Source of the DNA: Acidobacteriota bacterium
GTDB taxonomy: Bacteria > Acidobacteriota > Terriglobia > Terriglobales > Acidobacteriaceae
Length of the DNA stretch: 64,000 bases
Direction: 5' to 3'
Assembly: GCA_013289685.1 (NCBI GenBank)
Contig: JABCZL010000015.1
Location: 62,001 to 126,000 of the forward strand
Part shown: positions 24,108-32,578 of the stretch, one piece after another
Layout of the letters: every line of letters begins with the position of its first letter
How positions within the stretch are numbered: position 1 is the stretch's first letter
Made by a program: the position numbers and the translations under genes
The notes under the pieces: model-generated
Databases searched by the model: none
The model's input: only the letters and a program-made list of their open reading frames with translations
Told to the model about the DNA's origin: nothing

Positions 24108-27100
24108 TCAGTCTCCCGTGCCCGAAGACATGCGCTCCGACCTTAGCCCACGCATCAGCAACCGCACCAGCATGCCGTCGAAGCGGGTTCCGCTCATCTT
24201 CGACAGCTCGTCGAGGGCCTGGTCCGGCGTGCGGGCGGCGGAGAACGATTGCTCGGTCACCATGTTTGCGTACGTATCGGCCAGCGCGATGATCCGCGCC
24301 CACAAAGGAATCTGCTCGCCCCGCAAGCCATCCGGATAGCCCGAGCCGTCGAAACGTTGATGATGATGCTCGACCGCCTCGCGCATCATCTGGGAGTGCG
24401 GGATGGTTCCGACAATCGCCGCGCCCACGTGGGCGTGCATTCTCACCTGGAGAAATTCATCTTCGCCAAGCGGTCCCGGTTTGTTGAGCACGCGCTCGGG
24501 AACGAAAATCTTCCCGACGTCATGCACGCGGGCGGCGTAAACCAGATCGGCCGTTTCCTCGTGGGATAGTCCCAGAGACCGGGCAATCACTTCGCTGTAG
24601 CGCGCTACGAGATCGCCGTGGCCGGCCGTCTGCAGCTCGCGCGACTCGGCCGCCCGGCTCAGGGATTCGATCGCTTCCTTCAGCACCGGCACGTTGCAGT
24701 CGGCATCGCCGCCGCATAGTTTGTACAAAGTGGAAGTCAATTCCTCCAGATGTTCGGGCCCGGTGTGCTCGCGCTGCAGGAAGCCCTCGATATACGCGGA
24801 GATTTGCTGGCGCTGCCGGGCGAAGTCCTGGCCCTCGACAAATTCCTGCGCGGTCGAGACCCGGTCCCCTCCCGAGCGCTTGGAGACATACATGCCGGCG
24901 TCAGCCACGCGAATGATGTCCTCGATGGAGAACCCGTGCATGGGGAAGCTGGCAACTCCGAAACTACCGGTAACGTGATGTTCGCTCAGCATGGGATCGC
25001 TGGCCAGCCACTGGCGCAGGCGCTCAGCCAGCACCTGGGCCTGTTCGGCGCCAGTCTCGGGCATCAGCACAATGAACTCGTCGCCACCATAACGGGCCAC
25101 CACGTTCGACTGCCGGGACTTTTGTTCGAGCAGGCGGCCCACGCGGGCCAGCACCAGATCGCCTTCGAAGTGGCCCATGGTGTCGTTGACCTCTTTGAAT
25201 TTGTCGAGATCGATGAGCACCACGGAGAACGGGCGTCCCGAACGCGAAGCGCGCTTCCACTCTGCCGACAAAGCCTCCCAGAAGAAGCGCCGAGTCTTGA
25301 TTCCGGTCAGGCCATCGGTGATGGACTGCTGCTGCAGCTTCTGGAACACGAAAGCATTGTGCAGCGCGGTGGCCAGCAAGTCGGCCAGGGTGTTGAGAAT
25401 CAGAACATCCTGCGGCGAGAACGCATTCTCGTTGCGGCTCTCGATGTTCAGCACGCCGAGCAGCGATTCGCCGTAAGTGATCGGGATGCAAAGCACGGCG
25501 CGCGAGTCCGGCAGAATTCCCGTCAAATTTCCGGGCAACGCATTCTGCACCAGGGCGCGTTCGCCGGTACGAGCCACGCGGCCCAGAATGCCGGTTCCCA
25601 GCGGAATGCGCCTGCCCATGGCGTGGGCGGTCGCTCCGGCCTCAGCCTTGATCTCGATTTCTTTGGTTCCGTAATCAAGCAAGCCGACGCCGATATGATC
25701 GAAGCTGAAGTTCTTCTGAATCTCGCTGGCAATCTCGCCCAGCATGTGCACCGGATCGTCGCTCGAGATGGCGGTGCGGGAAACGTTGTTGAGGAAGGCG
25801 AGTTGCCGGGAACGGCGCTGCTCTTCGGCAAACAGGCGGGCATTCTCCACCGCAACCGAGACCTGCCCTGCAGCCGTTACCAGCACATCAAGGTCGCGCT
25901 GCTCGAAAACGAATTCGCGGTCGGGGTTCATCGCCACCATGATTCCGGACGCCTTGTTGCCCAGGAAAACCGGCGCGGCGATAAGGCATTTGGCAGGGCG
26001 CTCGGGAACATGGCTGATGCCCAGATTCTTCCGCGTGTTCTCCAGATCGGAGCGGATGAGCAGGGGTTCGCCATTGCGAATGACAAACTCGGAGAATGCG
26101 TTGCGCAGTTCGCGGCTCCGTTTGGGCAGGACGCGATTTTCTCTCACCTCGAGTTCGAACCGGATCTGTTCGCCCTCCTGAAACGCGATGTAGAAATGGC
26201 TGGTATCGAAGATCTGCCCCAGTTCGCTCTGGATGGTGCGGAGAATCTCGTCCTGATTGAGGCGCGAGCTGATTGCCTTGCCGATATCCGTCAGCAGTTC
26301 GTACTCTTTCGTGCGGCGGTGAGCGTCGTGGCTGACCACGTAGTTTTCGAGAGTCAGGCCCAGCTGCAGAGCGAGTCCCACCATCAACCGCGGTCCGGAC
26401 GAGCCGAATGCTCTCCGTTCCGCGTGCGGAAACAGGATCACGCCAAAATTGTGCTCGCGCGTCTGCAGATTGACCGCCGTCAGATTCCGGACGTCCGCGG
26501 CGGTGAGAATCTTTTTGAATTCCGCGAACGTCCCCATTGACGCCACTGGCAGAGGCTCGGTCATCTCGGCCAGATCCTGCACCGTAAAGATTCCGCTCTG
26601 CCGGTAGGCCAGTTCGCAGATATAGTCGCCCGCCCCGCTCTTTTCCAGAGCCTCCAGGAATCCGGCAGAGAAGCCTTGTTGCACGGAAGGCAGCAGACCG
26701 CGCCAGCGCTCAGTGATGACGATGGCGGCGCGGTGCATGGGCAGAGCGCTGCGCAGCCGTTCCAGCGCGGCTTGCATGTTCGGCACCAGATCGTCGGCGA
26801 AAAGCAGGCGGCGCGGGTCCACACCCAGAGTCGACAAAGCCAGGGTATTTTCCTGCACAGCATTGCGCTGGTTTTCAAACAGCACCATCACCATGGCTAT
26901 GCCCAGCAGCATCTGGGGCACTGGACCAAACAAGCGGCTGACGCTGCCAAACATTGTCCCAATTGGACTTTGTATTTGCCCCACAGCCATCAGCGCGGCC
27001 CACAACGCCAGCGACGCGGCGAGCACCTGGAAAGCCAGCGATCCGCGCTTATGGCCGTTCACATAAAAGACCGCGGAGCAATACAGAAGAATCGCCCCCA

Positions 27101-27491
27101 ACCCCAGGCCCAGACGAATCGCGGGCTGCACGTCCGGGCGGAACACTCCGTTCACCATGTGTCCCTGCAGAGTGAGAAGCGCAAGAGCGATGCCGAGCGT
27201 TCCCACCGCTGCCTCGTGCCAGCGAAAACGATAGGAACCGCGCATCAGCCGCGTCGAAACAAAAATGCAGAGCGCCATCGCGACCAGGAAAAGCTCGCTG
27301 ATCAGAAAGGCAATGCCTGACCCAGGAAATGCGTCGAGAACGTAGTGCAGCGAGTAAGCGGCCCAGGCCAGCTGCCACGCGCGGAAATAGGGCTGCCGGC
27401 TCTGTTCGTGGAGATACGTAAACACCAGGAACAGAAGAACCGAGACAATACCCGGGATCAGCGTCGTGATGACTACCGGATTGCTGTTCAT
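24108..27491 (-). CDS. Membrane GAF-GGDEF-HD-GYP sensor
   Basis: A 1127-residue protein joining c-di-GMP synthesis and breakdown modules. Residues 1-210 form about seven membrane segments. Three GAF-like regions follow (roughly 240-375, 390-545, 560-710), then a diguanylate cyclase domain with the intact active site YGGDEFIVLMPE near residue 801. The C terminus is an HD-GYP phosphodiesterase with VHDVGK near 990, EHHHQRFDGSGYPDGL near 1050 and ALADTYANM. The inhibitory RxxD site before GGDEF reads RQSN, so product inhibition may be lost. All catalytic motifs of both ends are intact. It may be a sensor switching between the two activities. Confidence 0.9.
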   Translation of the reverse strand: MNSNPVVITTLIPGIVSVLLFLVFTYLHEQSRQPYFRAWQLAWAAYSLHYVLDAFPGSGIAFLISELFLVAMALCIFVSTRLMRGSYRFRWHEAAVGTLGIALALLTLQGHMVNGVFRPDVQPAIRLGLGLGAILLYCSAVFYVNGHKRGSLAFQVLAASLALWAALMAVGQIQSPIGTMFGSVSRLFGPVPQMLLGIAMVMVLFENQRNAVQENTLALSTLGVDPRRLLFADDLVPNMQAALERLRSALPMHRAAIVITERWRGLLPSVQQGFSAGFLEALEKSGAGDYICELAYRQSGIFTVQDLAEMTEPLPVASMGTFAEFKKILTAADVRNLTAVNLQTREHNFGVILFPHAERRAFGSSGPRLMVGLALQLGLTLENYVVSHDAHRRTKEYELLTDIGKAISSRLNQDEILRTIQSELGQIFDTSHFYIAFQEGEQIRFELEVRENRVLPKRSRELRNAFSEFVIRNGEPLLIRSDLENTRKNLGISHVPERPAKCLIAAPVFLGNKASGIMVAMNPDREFVFEQRDLDVLVTAAGQVSVAVENARLFAEEQRRSRQLAFLNNVSRTAISSDDPVHMLGEIASEIQKNFSFDHIGVGLLDYGTKEIEIKAEAGATAHAMGRRIPLGTGILGRVARTGERALVQNALPGNLTGILPDSRAVLCIPITYGESLLGVLNIESRNENAFSPQDVLILNTLADLLATALHNAFVFQKLQQQSITDGLTGIKTRRFFWEALSAEWKRASRSGRPFSVVLIDLDKFKEVNDTMGHFEGDLVLARVGRLLEQKSRQSNVVARYGGDEFIVLMPETGAEQAQVLAERLRQWLASDPMLSEHHVTGSFGVASFPMHGFSIEDIIRVADAGMYVSKRSGGDRVSTAQEFVEGQDFARQRQQISAYIEGFLQREHTGPEHLEELTSTLYKLCGGDADCNVPVLKEAIESLSRAAESRELQTAGHGDLVARYSEVIARSLGLSHEETADLVYAARVHDVGKIFVPERVLNKPGPLGEDEFLQVRMHAHVGAAIVGTIPHSQMMREAVEHHHQRFDGSGYPDGLRGEQIPLWARIIALADTYANMVTEQSFSAARTPDQALDELSKMSGTRFDGMLVRLLMRGLRSERMSSGTGD

Positions 27492-27662
27492 AAGGCCGGT
27501 GAAGGAACCTCTGACCGAAGGTGCTGGCGCAGTTTCGGGGGGAAACGGTGCTTCAATGCTTTCATATCAGGCATGCCCAACACAATAGGTTTTAAGTACA
27601 TTGCCGCCTTCGATATCTTTTTGATCGGCGAGGTTGCATGCCGAATCGTTATGGCACTTGGC

Positions 27663-27691
27663 TTGACGATGTTTTTGCAGGCCCGTACCAT
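27663..27691 (+). promoter_or_regulatory. Possible promoter for gltX
   Basis: TTGACG (27663-27668) and TACCAT (27686-27691) with a 17-base spacer lie about 90 bases before the gltX start. The -10 match is moderate. Confidence 0.35.
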
Positions 27692-27783
27692 CGAGGTTCA
27701 ATCGAACCTTAAGATGGTGGCACTGGCGAGTGAACCGTTTCATTCACCTCCAGGTGCCCGTAATGGCTTCTTTCTAATACCTT

Positions 27784-29328
27784 ATGCCTGAAACTCTGCA
27801 TGCAGCTTCGCCCGGTAAGCCGAGAGTGCGCTTTGCTCCCTCGCCGACCGGCTTTCTCCACGTGGGCAGCGCCCGCACGTTCATTTTCAACTGGCTCTAC
27901 GCCCGACGCAACCACGGGACCATGATTTTGCGGCTCGACGATACCGATGTGGAACGCAATACCGACGCCTCGGTCAACTCCATTTTCGATGGGCTGAAGT
28001 GGCTGGGCCTGAACTGGGACGAAGAGTACAAGCAATCCGAGCGCGGAGACTTGCACCGGAAGATGGCGGAGACCATCTTTCAGAAAGGGCTGGCTTATCG
28101 CGATTTCACGCCCGCGCACACCAGCGACAGCGAGAGGTCCGGCGCGCAGGGAACGTGGCTGTTCAATCTCGGGATGCGTGAACTTTCGCGCGCAGAAAGC
28201 GACCGCCGCGCCGCCGCCGGAGAACCGTTCGCCCTGCGCTTTCGTGTGCCGCGTGATGGCGGTGTGGTTCACTTCACCGACGCCGTTTACGGCGAACAAA
28301 CAAAAGCCGCCGCCGACATTGAGGACTTCGCCCTGCTGCGCTCCGACGGCATGCCGACCTATCACCTGGCCTCCTGCGCCGACGACGCCGATCTTCGCAT
28401 CAGCCACATCATTCGCGGCCAGGACCATCTTTCGAACACTTATAAGCACATCCTGATTTTCGAAGCCGCCGGCTTCACGCCGCCGCAGTTTGCGCACCTG
28501 CCATTGCTGGTGGCGCCGGATGGGACCAAGCTCTCCAAGCGCCGCCACGGCCCGGTCGTGAGCGTCACCACCTATCGCGACGCGGGATTCCTACCCGAGG
28601 CATTCATCAATTTTCTCTGCCTGTTGGGCTGGTCGCCGAAAAATGATCGCGAGCAGATGACCCGCCAGGAACTGATCGACGCTTTTTCGCTCGAAGGCAT
28701 CAACCGCGCGAATGCAGTCGTGAACTTCAAAGAATCAGCAGAGCCTTCAAATGTTGTCATTCCTACCCCGAGCGAAGAGGGAGAGAAGGGGAGGAACCTG
28801 CTTTCCGCCCCAGAAGACACATTCGATCCCAAGGCGCTCTGGCTCAACGCCGAACACATCCGGGGCCTCACAATCGACGACCTGACCCGGCGCCTGCTTC
28901 CGATCGTGCAGGAAAAATATCCGCGCGTCACGTCCGAAAAAATGCTTCGCATCACGCCCCTCATCCGCGAGCGCATCAAGCTGCTGCGCGACGTGCTCAC
29001 CGCCGCCGACTTCTTTTTCGTCGACCAACTGCCGCCGTACGACCCAGCCGAACTCATACCGCAGAAGGGAGACGCGGCCGTGGCGGCGAAAGTCCTGCAG
29101 CGCGCGAAGGAAGTGCTGGCGAATGTCGAATTCAAACATGACCCGCTGGATCAGGCCCTGCGCGCCGCCGCCCAGGAGCTCGGCATCAAAGCCGGACAGA
29201 TGTTCCAGCCGATCCGCGTAGCCGTCTGCGGCCGCAAGAACGCCCCGCCGCTGTTCGAGACGCTGGAAGTCTTGGGGAAAGAGTCGACACTCGCCAGGAT
29301 TGACAGGGCGATGAAGAAACTGAGCTAA
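27784..29328 (+). CDS. gltX: Glutamyl-tRNA synthetase
   Basis: GluRS charges tRNA-Glu with glutamate. The 514-residue class I enzyme has [16 protein letters not shown] (HIGH-type motif HVGS, residues 26-29), the insertion helix [18 protein letters not shown], and the KMSKS counterpart KLSKRRHG (from residue 249). The C-terminal anticodon domain is complete ([19 protein letters not shown]). Between VNFKES and DPKALWLN there is an extra segment of about 28 residues encoded by bases 28737-28825 that resembles an intergenic repeat. A glnS gene is present at 35737, so this GluRS need not make Glu-tRNA-Gln. Confidence 0.95.
   Translation: MPETLHAASPGKPRVRFAPSPTGFLHVGSARTFIFNWLYARRNHGTMILRLDDTDVERNTDASVNSIFDGLKWLGLNWDEEYKQSERGDLHRKMAETIFQKGLAYRDFTPAHTSDSERSGAQGTWLFNLGMRELSRAESDRRAAAGEPFALRFRVPRDGGVVHFTDAVYGEQTKAAADIEDFALLRSDGMPTYHLASCADDADLRISHIIRGQDHLSNTYKHILIFEAAGFTPPQFAHLPLLVAPDGTKLSKRRHGPVVSVTTYRDAGFLPEAFINFLCLLGWSPKNDREQMTRQELIDAFSLEGINRANAVVNFKESAEPSNVVIPTPSEEGEKGRNLLSAPEDTFDPKALWLNAEHIRGLTIDDLTRRLLPIVQEKYPRVTSEKMLRITPLIRERIKLLRDVLTAADFFFVDQLPPYDPAELIPQKGDAAVAAKVLQRAKEVLANVEFKHDPLDQALRAAAQELGIKAGQMFQPIRVAVCGRKNAPPLFETLEVLGKESTLARIDRAMKKLS
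28737..28825. repeat. Repeat-like in-frame insertion in gltX
   Basis: The segment contains TGTCATTCC, CCGAGCGAAG and GAGGAACCTGC in that order, the landmarks of a common intergenic element of this lineage. It is translated as a Pro/Glu/Ser-rich loop between two conserved blocks of GluRS. Confidence 0.55.
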
Positions 29329-29367
29329 GTGGCGTCGGCATCCCTTCGACTTCGCTCTGTCGAAAAT

Positions 29368-29406
29368 CCCCACTTCTCGCGCAAAGAACGCGCGAGAAAC
29401 GGGCAC
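29368..29406. repeat. Hairpin repeat of the CCCAC...GGGCAC family
   Basis: Arms TTCTCGCGC and GCGCGAGAA around the loop AAAGAAC, flanked by CCCCAC and CGGGCAC. Same skeleton as copies at 5688 and 33405. Confidence 0.65.
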
Positions 29407-29509
29407 TCGGTAAAAGCGAAACCCCGAACCGTTTCCAGTTCGGGGCCGTCAACCCGTCCAGCTATGAATCTTATCGGCGGCTCGCCGCAGGAGTCGTGCC
29501 GCTGTCCGG

Positions 29510-29532
29510 GCGGACGAGGGCGTCCGCCGCTC
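29510..29532. repeat. GGCGGACG palindromic repeat
   Basis: Arms GGCGGACG and CGTCCGCC around a short loop, ending GCT. It lies just upstream of the radical SAM promoter. Confidence 0.6.
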
Positions 29533-29554
29533 AATTAAATTTAACTTTCCGATA

Positions 29555-29585
29555 TTGACATGAAGTACTTTGTAATATAAAGTAC
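29555..29585 (+). promoter_or_regulatory. Promoter with overlapping operator, radical SAM gene
   Basis: TTGACA (29555-29560) and TATAAA (29576-29581) are 15 bases apart. A perfect 7-7-7 inverted repeat, GTACTTT (29565-29571) and AAAGTAC (29579-29585), covers the -10 region. The predicted transcript start is at or next to the ATG at 29590, and there is no ribosome-binding site, so the message may be leaderless. Confidence 0.55.
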
Positions 29586-29589
29586 ATTC

Positions 29590-31146
29590 ATGATCGACCC
29601 TAAAGAACCCTTCCTCCGCCCCGTTCCCAAGCGCTGGATTCCCCTGGAAATGATCCAAGCGCCCGCGCTCGATCCCGCTGAGCCCCGGGGATTCATCGAG
29701 CGCCGCTACGCGCTGCTGATCAATCCGTTCTATCCCAAGGATGCCAACGCCAGCTTCGGCAAGCACGTCCTCACTCCGACGCTCGCCTTGACCAGCTTTG
29801 CCGCCACCACCCCCGCCCGCTGGCGGGTTGAATACTGGGACGAGAACCTGCTGGATGGCCGGCCTCCATTTCAGCCGCTGCCGCATGTGGTCGGCATCAC
29901 GGTGCACCTGACCTTCGCGCGCCGGGCGTACGAACTGGCGGACTGGTACCGCGCCCGCGGATCGAAGGTGATCTTCGGAGGTCTACACGTGCTGTCGTGT
30001 CCCGATGAATGCGCTCCGCATGCGGATGCCCTCGCGCTGGGCGACGGCGTACAACTCTGGCCGAGAATTCTCCACGACGTAGAAGCGGGATACCTTCAGC
30101 CGCGCTATGTGGCCACGTATGAAAACGACTACTGCGACGATCCTCCACCGCGGCGCTCGATTCTTCCGCGCCGCAGCTTTCTGACCACGACCAGCCTGAT
30201 CGCCACTCGCGGATGCCACAACCGCTGCGGCTTCTGCTATCTCGCGACCGACGGCCTGCGCATGCCGTACCGCATGCGCCATCCGCACCAAGTCGCTTCC
30301 GAGTTTCAGGAAAATGGCCAGCCCTACGCGGTCTTCATCGACAACAATCTGGGATCGCGCCGCGACTACCTGCACTCGCTCTGCGCCGCGCTGCGCCCGC
30401 TCAACAAGATATGGAGCGCCGCCGTCACCATCGACGTGACCGACGATCCTAGCCTGATCCGCAACATGGCGCTCGCGGGATGCACCGGCGTCTTCATCGG
30501 TTTCGAATCGCTCTCCGACGACAACCTCGCCGACGCTCATAAGAAGACGCCGAAGACGTCCGACTACGCGCGCCGCGTGCGCATCCTGCACGACTATGGC
30601 ATCCAGGTAAACGGATCGTTCGTCCTCGGCTTCGATCACGACCGCAAAGATTCGTTCGCACGCACCGCGGAATGGATCGAGGAGAACCGCCTGGAGTGTG
30701 CGACGTTTCACATCCTCACGCCGTATCCGGCGACGCCCCTGTTTCAGCAGATGGAAGCGCAAGGCCGTATCCTGCATCGCGACTGGACGCTCTACGACAC
30801 CGGCCACGCCGTTTTTCAGCCGAAGCACATGACTCCCGAAGAACTCGAGCAGGGATATGCGTGGATCTACCAGCGCCTGTTCTCGCACGCGTCCATCTGG
30901 CGGCGGCGGCCGCAGGTCGAAACGTGGAGAGACTGGCAGGCGATTCCTCTATATGTGGCGATGTCGTATCTCTACAAACGCTCCAACCGCTTCTGGCACC
31001 TGCTGATCAAACATGACCTGGTGAATCCGGTGTGGAAGCCGCTGGTCGAGATGACGCGCTTGCGCCACGTCCGTTACCGGCGGCGACTTGCGCAGCAGGA
31101 GATGGCGCTCGGCGCTCCGGGACAGGTTGTGTCGGCGGGAGTGTGA
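29590..31146 (+). CDS. B12-binding radical SAM protein
   Basis: A 518-residue class B radical SAM enzyme. The N-terminal third has a cobalamin-binding-like region (YALLINPFYPKDANASFG, VVGITVHLTF, VIFGGLHVLSCPDECAPHADALALGDG). The iron-sulfur site is TRGCHNRCGFCYLA (Cys209, Cys213, Cys216), followed by VFIDNNLG and VFIGFESLSDDNL, and the C terminus matches the extension seen in hopanoid-modifying members (HMTPEELEQGYAWIYQRLFS). HpnP/HpnR-like methyl transfer to a lipid is possible but unproven; there are no hopanoid genes nearby. Expression probably depends on the operator-bearing promoter directly upstream. Confidence 0.8.
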   Translation: MIDPKEPFLRPVPKRWIPLEMIQAPALDPAEPRGFIERRYALLINPFYPKDANASFGKHVLTPTLALTSFAATTPARWRVEYWDENLLDGRPPFQPLPHVVGITVHLTFARRAYELADWYRARGSKVIFGGLHVLSCPDECAPHADALALGDGVQLWPRILHDVEAGYLQPRYVATYENDYCDDPPPRRSILPRRSFLTTTSLIATRGCHNRCGFCYLATDGLRMPYRMRHPHQVASEFQENGQPYAVFIDNNLGSRRDYLHSLCAALRPLNKIWSAAVTIDVTDDPSLIRNMALAGCTGVFIGFESLSDDNLADAHKKTPKTSDYARRVRILHDYGIQVNGSFVLGFDHDRKDSFARTAEWIEENRLECATFHILTPYPATPLFQQMEAQGRILHRDWTLYDTGHAVFQPKHMTPEELEQGYAWIYQRLFSHASIWRRRPQVETWRDWQAIPLYVAMSYLYKRSNRFWHLLIKHDLVNPVWKPLVEMTRLRHVRYRRRLAQQEMALGAPGQVVSAGV

Positions 31147-31154
31147 AGGGTCGG

Positions 31155-31189
31155 TCGTTAGTCGTTGGTCGTTAGTCGTTGGTCGTTAG
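31155..31189. repeat. Heptamer tandem array, TCGTTAG/TCGTTGG type
   Basis: Five units alternate strictly: TCGTTAG, TCGTTGG, TCGTTAG, TCGTTGG, TCGTTAG. Confidence 0.85.
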
Positions 31190-31652
31190 CCGTCGAGTCA
31201 TCAAGCGTCGGGTGGCAACAAGCTTTCTCCGTTAGATTCGGAGCTTGGCGCTGGTTCGTTCCTGTGGATTTCTTCGCGAAATAAATTTGCCCGTTGCGTT
31301 TTCCGCTTTGCGGAAATCGGTGCTTTTGGGGGTACCCCCCCTCCCCCTGGGTCCTTGAAACCCTTGCTGGGCGCGGGGTTTACAAAAAGTGTCTGCAAGA
31401 TCTTGATGGCAAAGAGCTTAGAGGTCAAAATCTTGAAAACAATCGACTTATGGCCTCGTCGATGGGGCGGACCGCGCTCCGTCGGCTCGTCCATGATCGC
31501 GCAATTGCGGGGGTGAAGGCAAGGTTGGATGTCACATTGGGGGGCTGTGGAAAATCCAAGCGCGTTGCCGGACGTTGGGAGGCTGGCCAACCCCGCTCTT
31601 GGTTTTGATGGAGGGGTGCCAGCCCCCAACTAATGCACTTGACCCAAACTCT

Positions 31653-31673
31653 AGTAAGAAGTAAGAAGTAAAG
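31653..31673. repeat. Heptamer tandem array, AGTAAGA type
   Basis: Three consecutive units: AGTAAGA, AGTAAGA, AGTAAAG. Confidence 0.65.
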
Positions 31674-31801
31674 GACGGTTTGCTTGCCAAAACGTAAAGC
31701 CCGCTGGCAGGCGGGCTCTACGACCTTTTTTGAAGATTGCGGCCTACTCTTCTGTCCGTGCTACCGGACGGCCTACTCGGAGTGTATCATAGGAGGCCGC
31801 C

Positions 31802-32578
31802 TTGCCAAACTGGAAAGAATTCCGCTTCAAGATTGATGGCGCGATCAATGGGGTTGAGATCACCCCATACACCATCCCGATGGCGCGCCTCGCGTTGTAT
31901 CTTGCCGATCTTGCCCAGCTTCTTGGCCACCGCGACAGTGTTCATTTGATTGCCGTCACGGAGGGCAGCACACAGCCTGTTATCTATGTGGATGCTGAAG
32001 AGGAATCCAGAGTCACTGAGCGCGTCCGCCATGCGCAGCGCGGTATGGGACCAGAGGACGCTAATAGGGCTTACAGAAAGCTAGATAACAAGCTACGAGA
32101 GGATCAGGCTAGCGCCACATTTATTAATTTCTCCCAAAAGGCAGAAGTCATAGGATTCCCCGGAATTAAGACCAATCTGCCTCAGGCTTACGGTCCAATC
32201 AAGGAACGAGCCTCTGCTGTTGGTGAACTAAAGCGGGTTGGCGGCTTCGATCCCACGGTCCCGATACATCTTCAAAGGGCAGATGGATTGATTTTTTATT
32301 GTGAGGCCGATGAAAGCATCGCGAAGAAGCTTGCGCCATTTTACGCTCGCGTAATTCGCATACATGGCGTAGCAACGTACAGCCGAGGGAAGGAAGGCGT
32401 ATGGAAAGTAGACCATTTCAAGATCCAGTCCTTTGATCTTGAGCCACTTTCGGATGAGACCTTCTCTGCAACTATGCAGAGACTACGAAATATTCCTGGT
32501 AACGAGTGGGCTGAGATGGCCGACCCATTAGAAGAACTGCGCTCAATCCGAAGCGGTGAAGGGGAAAAAACGCAGTGA
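31802..32578 (+). CDS. Unknown protein coupled to a PIN-domain gene
   Basis: A 258-residue soluble protein with a TTG start five bases after a perfect AGGAGG. No family was recognised. Residues 24-50 look like a helix-strand unit (MARLALYLADLAQLLG, HLIAVTEGSTQPVIYV), 60-100 are charged helix, and 190-230 read like a small beta-barrel (VIRIHGVATYSRGKEGVWKV, FKIQSFDLEPL). Its GTG-TGA overlap with the downstream PIN gene shows translational coupling. The base composition is AT-richer than the neighbours, with codons such as AGA, CTA and ATA, which suggests transfer. A nucleic-acid-binding partner or antitoxin role is inference from the gene pair only. Confidence 0.7.
   Translation: MPNWKEFRFKIDGAINGVEITPYTIPMARLALYLADLAQLLGHRDSVHLIAVTEGSTQPVIYVDAEEESRVTERVRHAQRGMGPEDANRAYRKLDNKLREDQASATFINFSQKAEVIGFPGIKTNLPQAYGPIKERASAVGELKRVGGFDPTVPIHLQRADGLIFYCEADESIAKKLAPFYARVIRIHGVATYSRGKEGVWKVDHFKIQSFDLEPLSDETFSATMQRLRNIPGNEWAEMADPLEELRSIRSGEGEKTQ

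Larger units (their letters stand above)
31147..31801. other. Gene-poor repeat region upstream of the PIN pair
   Basis: No supported gene. In order it holds five TCGTTRG heptamers (31155-31189), a C/G-rich block with the palindrome GGGGGTACCCCC near 31330, an imperfect direct repeat (ATCTTGA...AGCTTA at about 31400 and ATCTTGA...GACTTA at about 31432), an AGTAAGA heptamer array (31653-31673), the hairpin GCCCGCtggcaGGCGGGC near 31698, and a GTCCG/CGGAC hairpin near 31755 just before the next gene. Confidence 0.55.

Noticed and set aside
24750-26540. 596-codon plus-strand frame opposite the GAF-GGDEF-HD-GYP gene
   Set aside because: The opposite strand shows clear catalytic motifs; this frame shows none and has low-complexity His/Gln/Val composition.
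29422-29446. CCCCGAAC...GTTCGGGG hairpin after gltX as a terminator
   Set aside because: On the plus strand no run of T follows; it is preceded by A-rich sequence and resembles the repeat at 39455.
31201-31629. 142-codon minus-strand frame before the PIN pair
   Set aside because: Its composition follows the repeat block beneath it (poly-Gly/Pro from C/G runs) and there is no ribosome-binding site.
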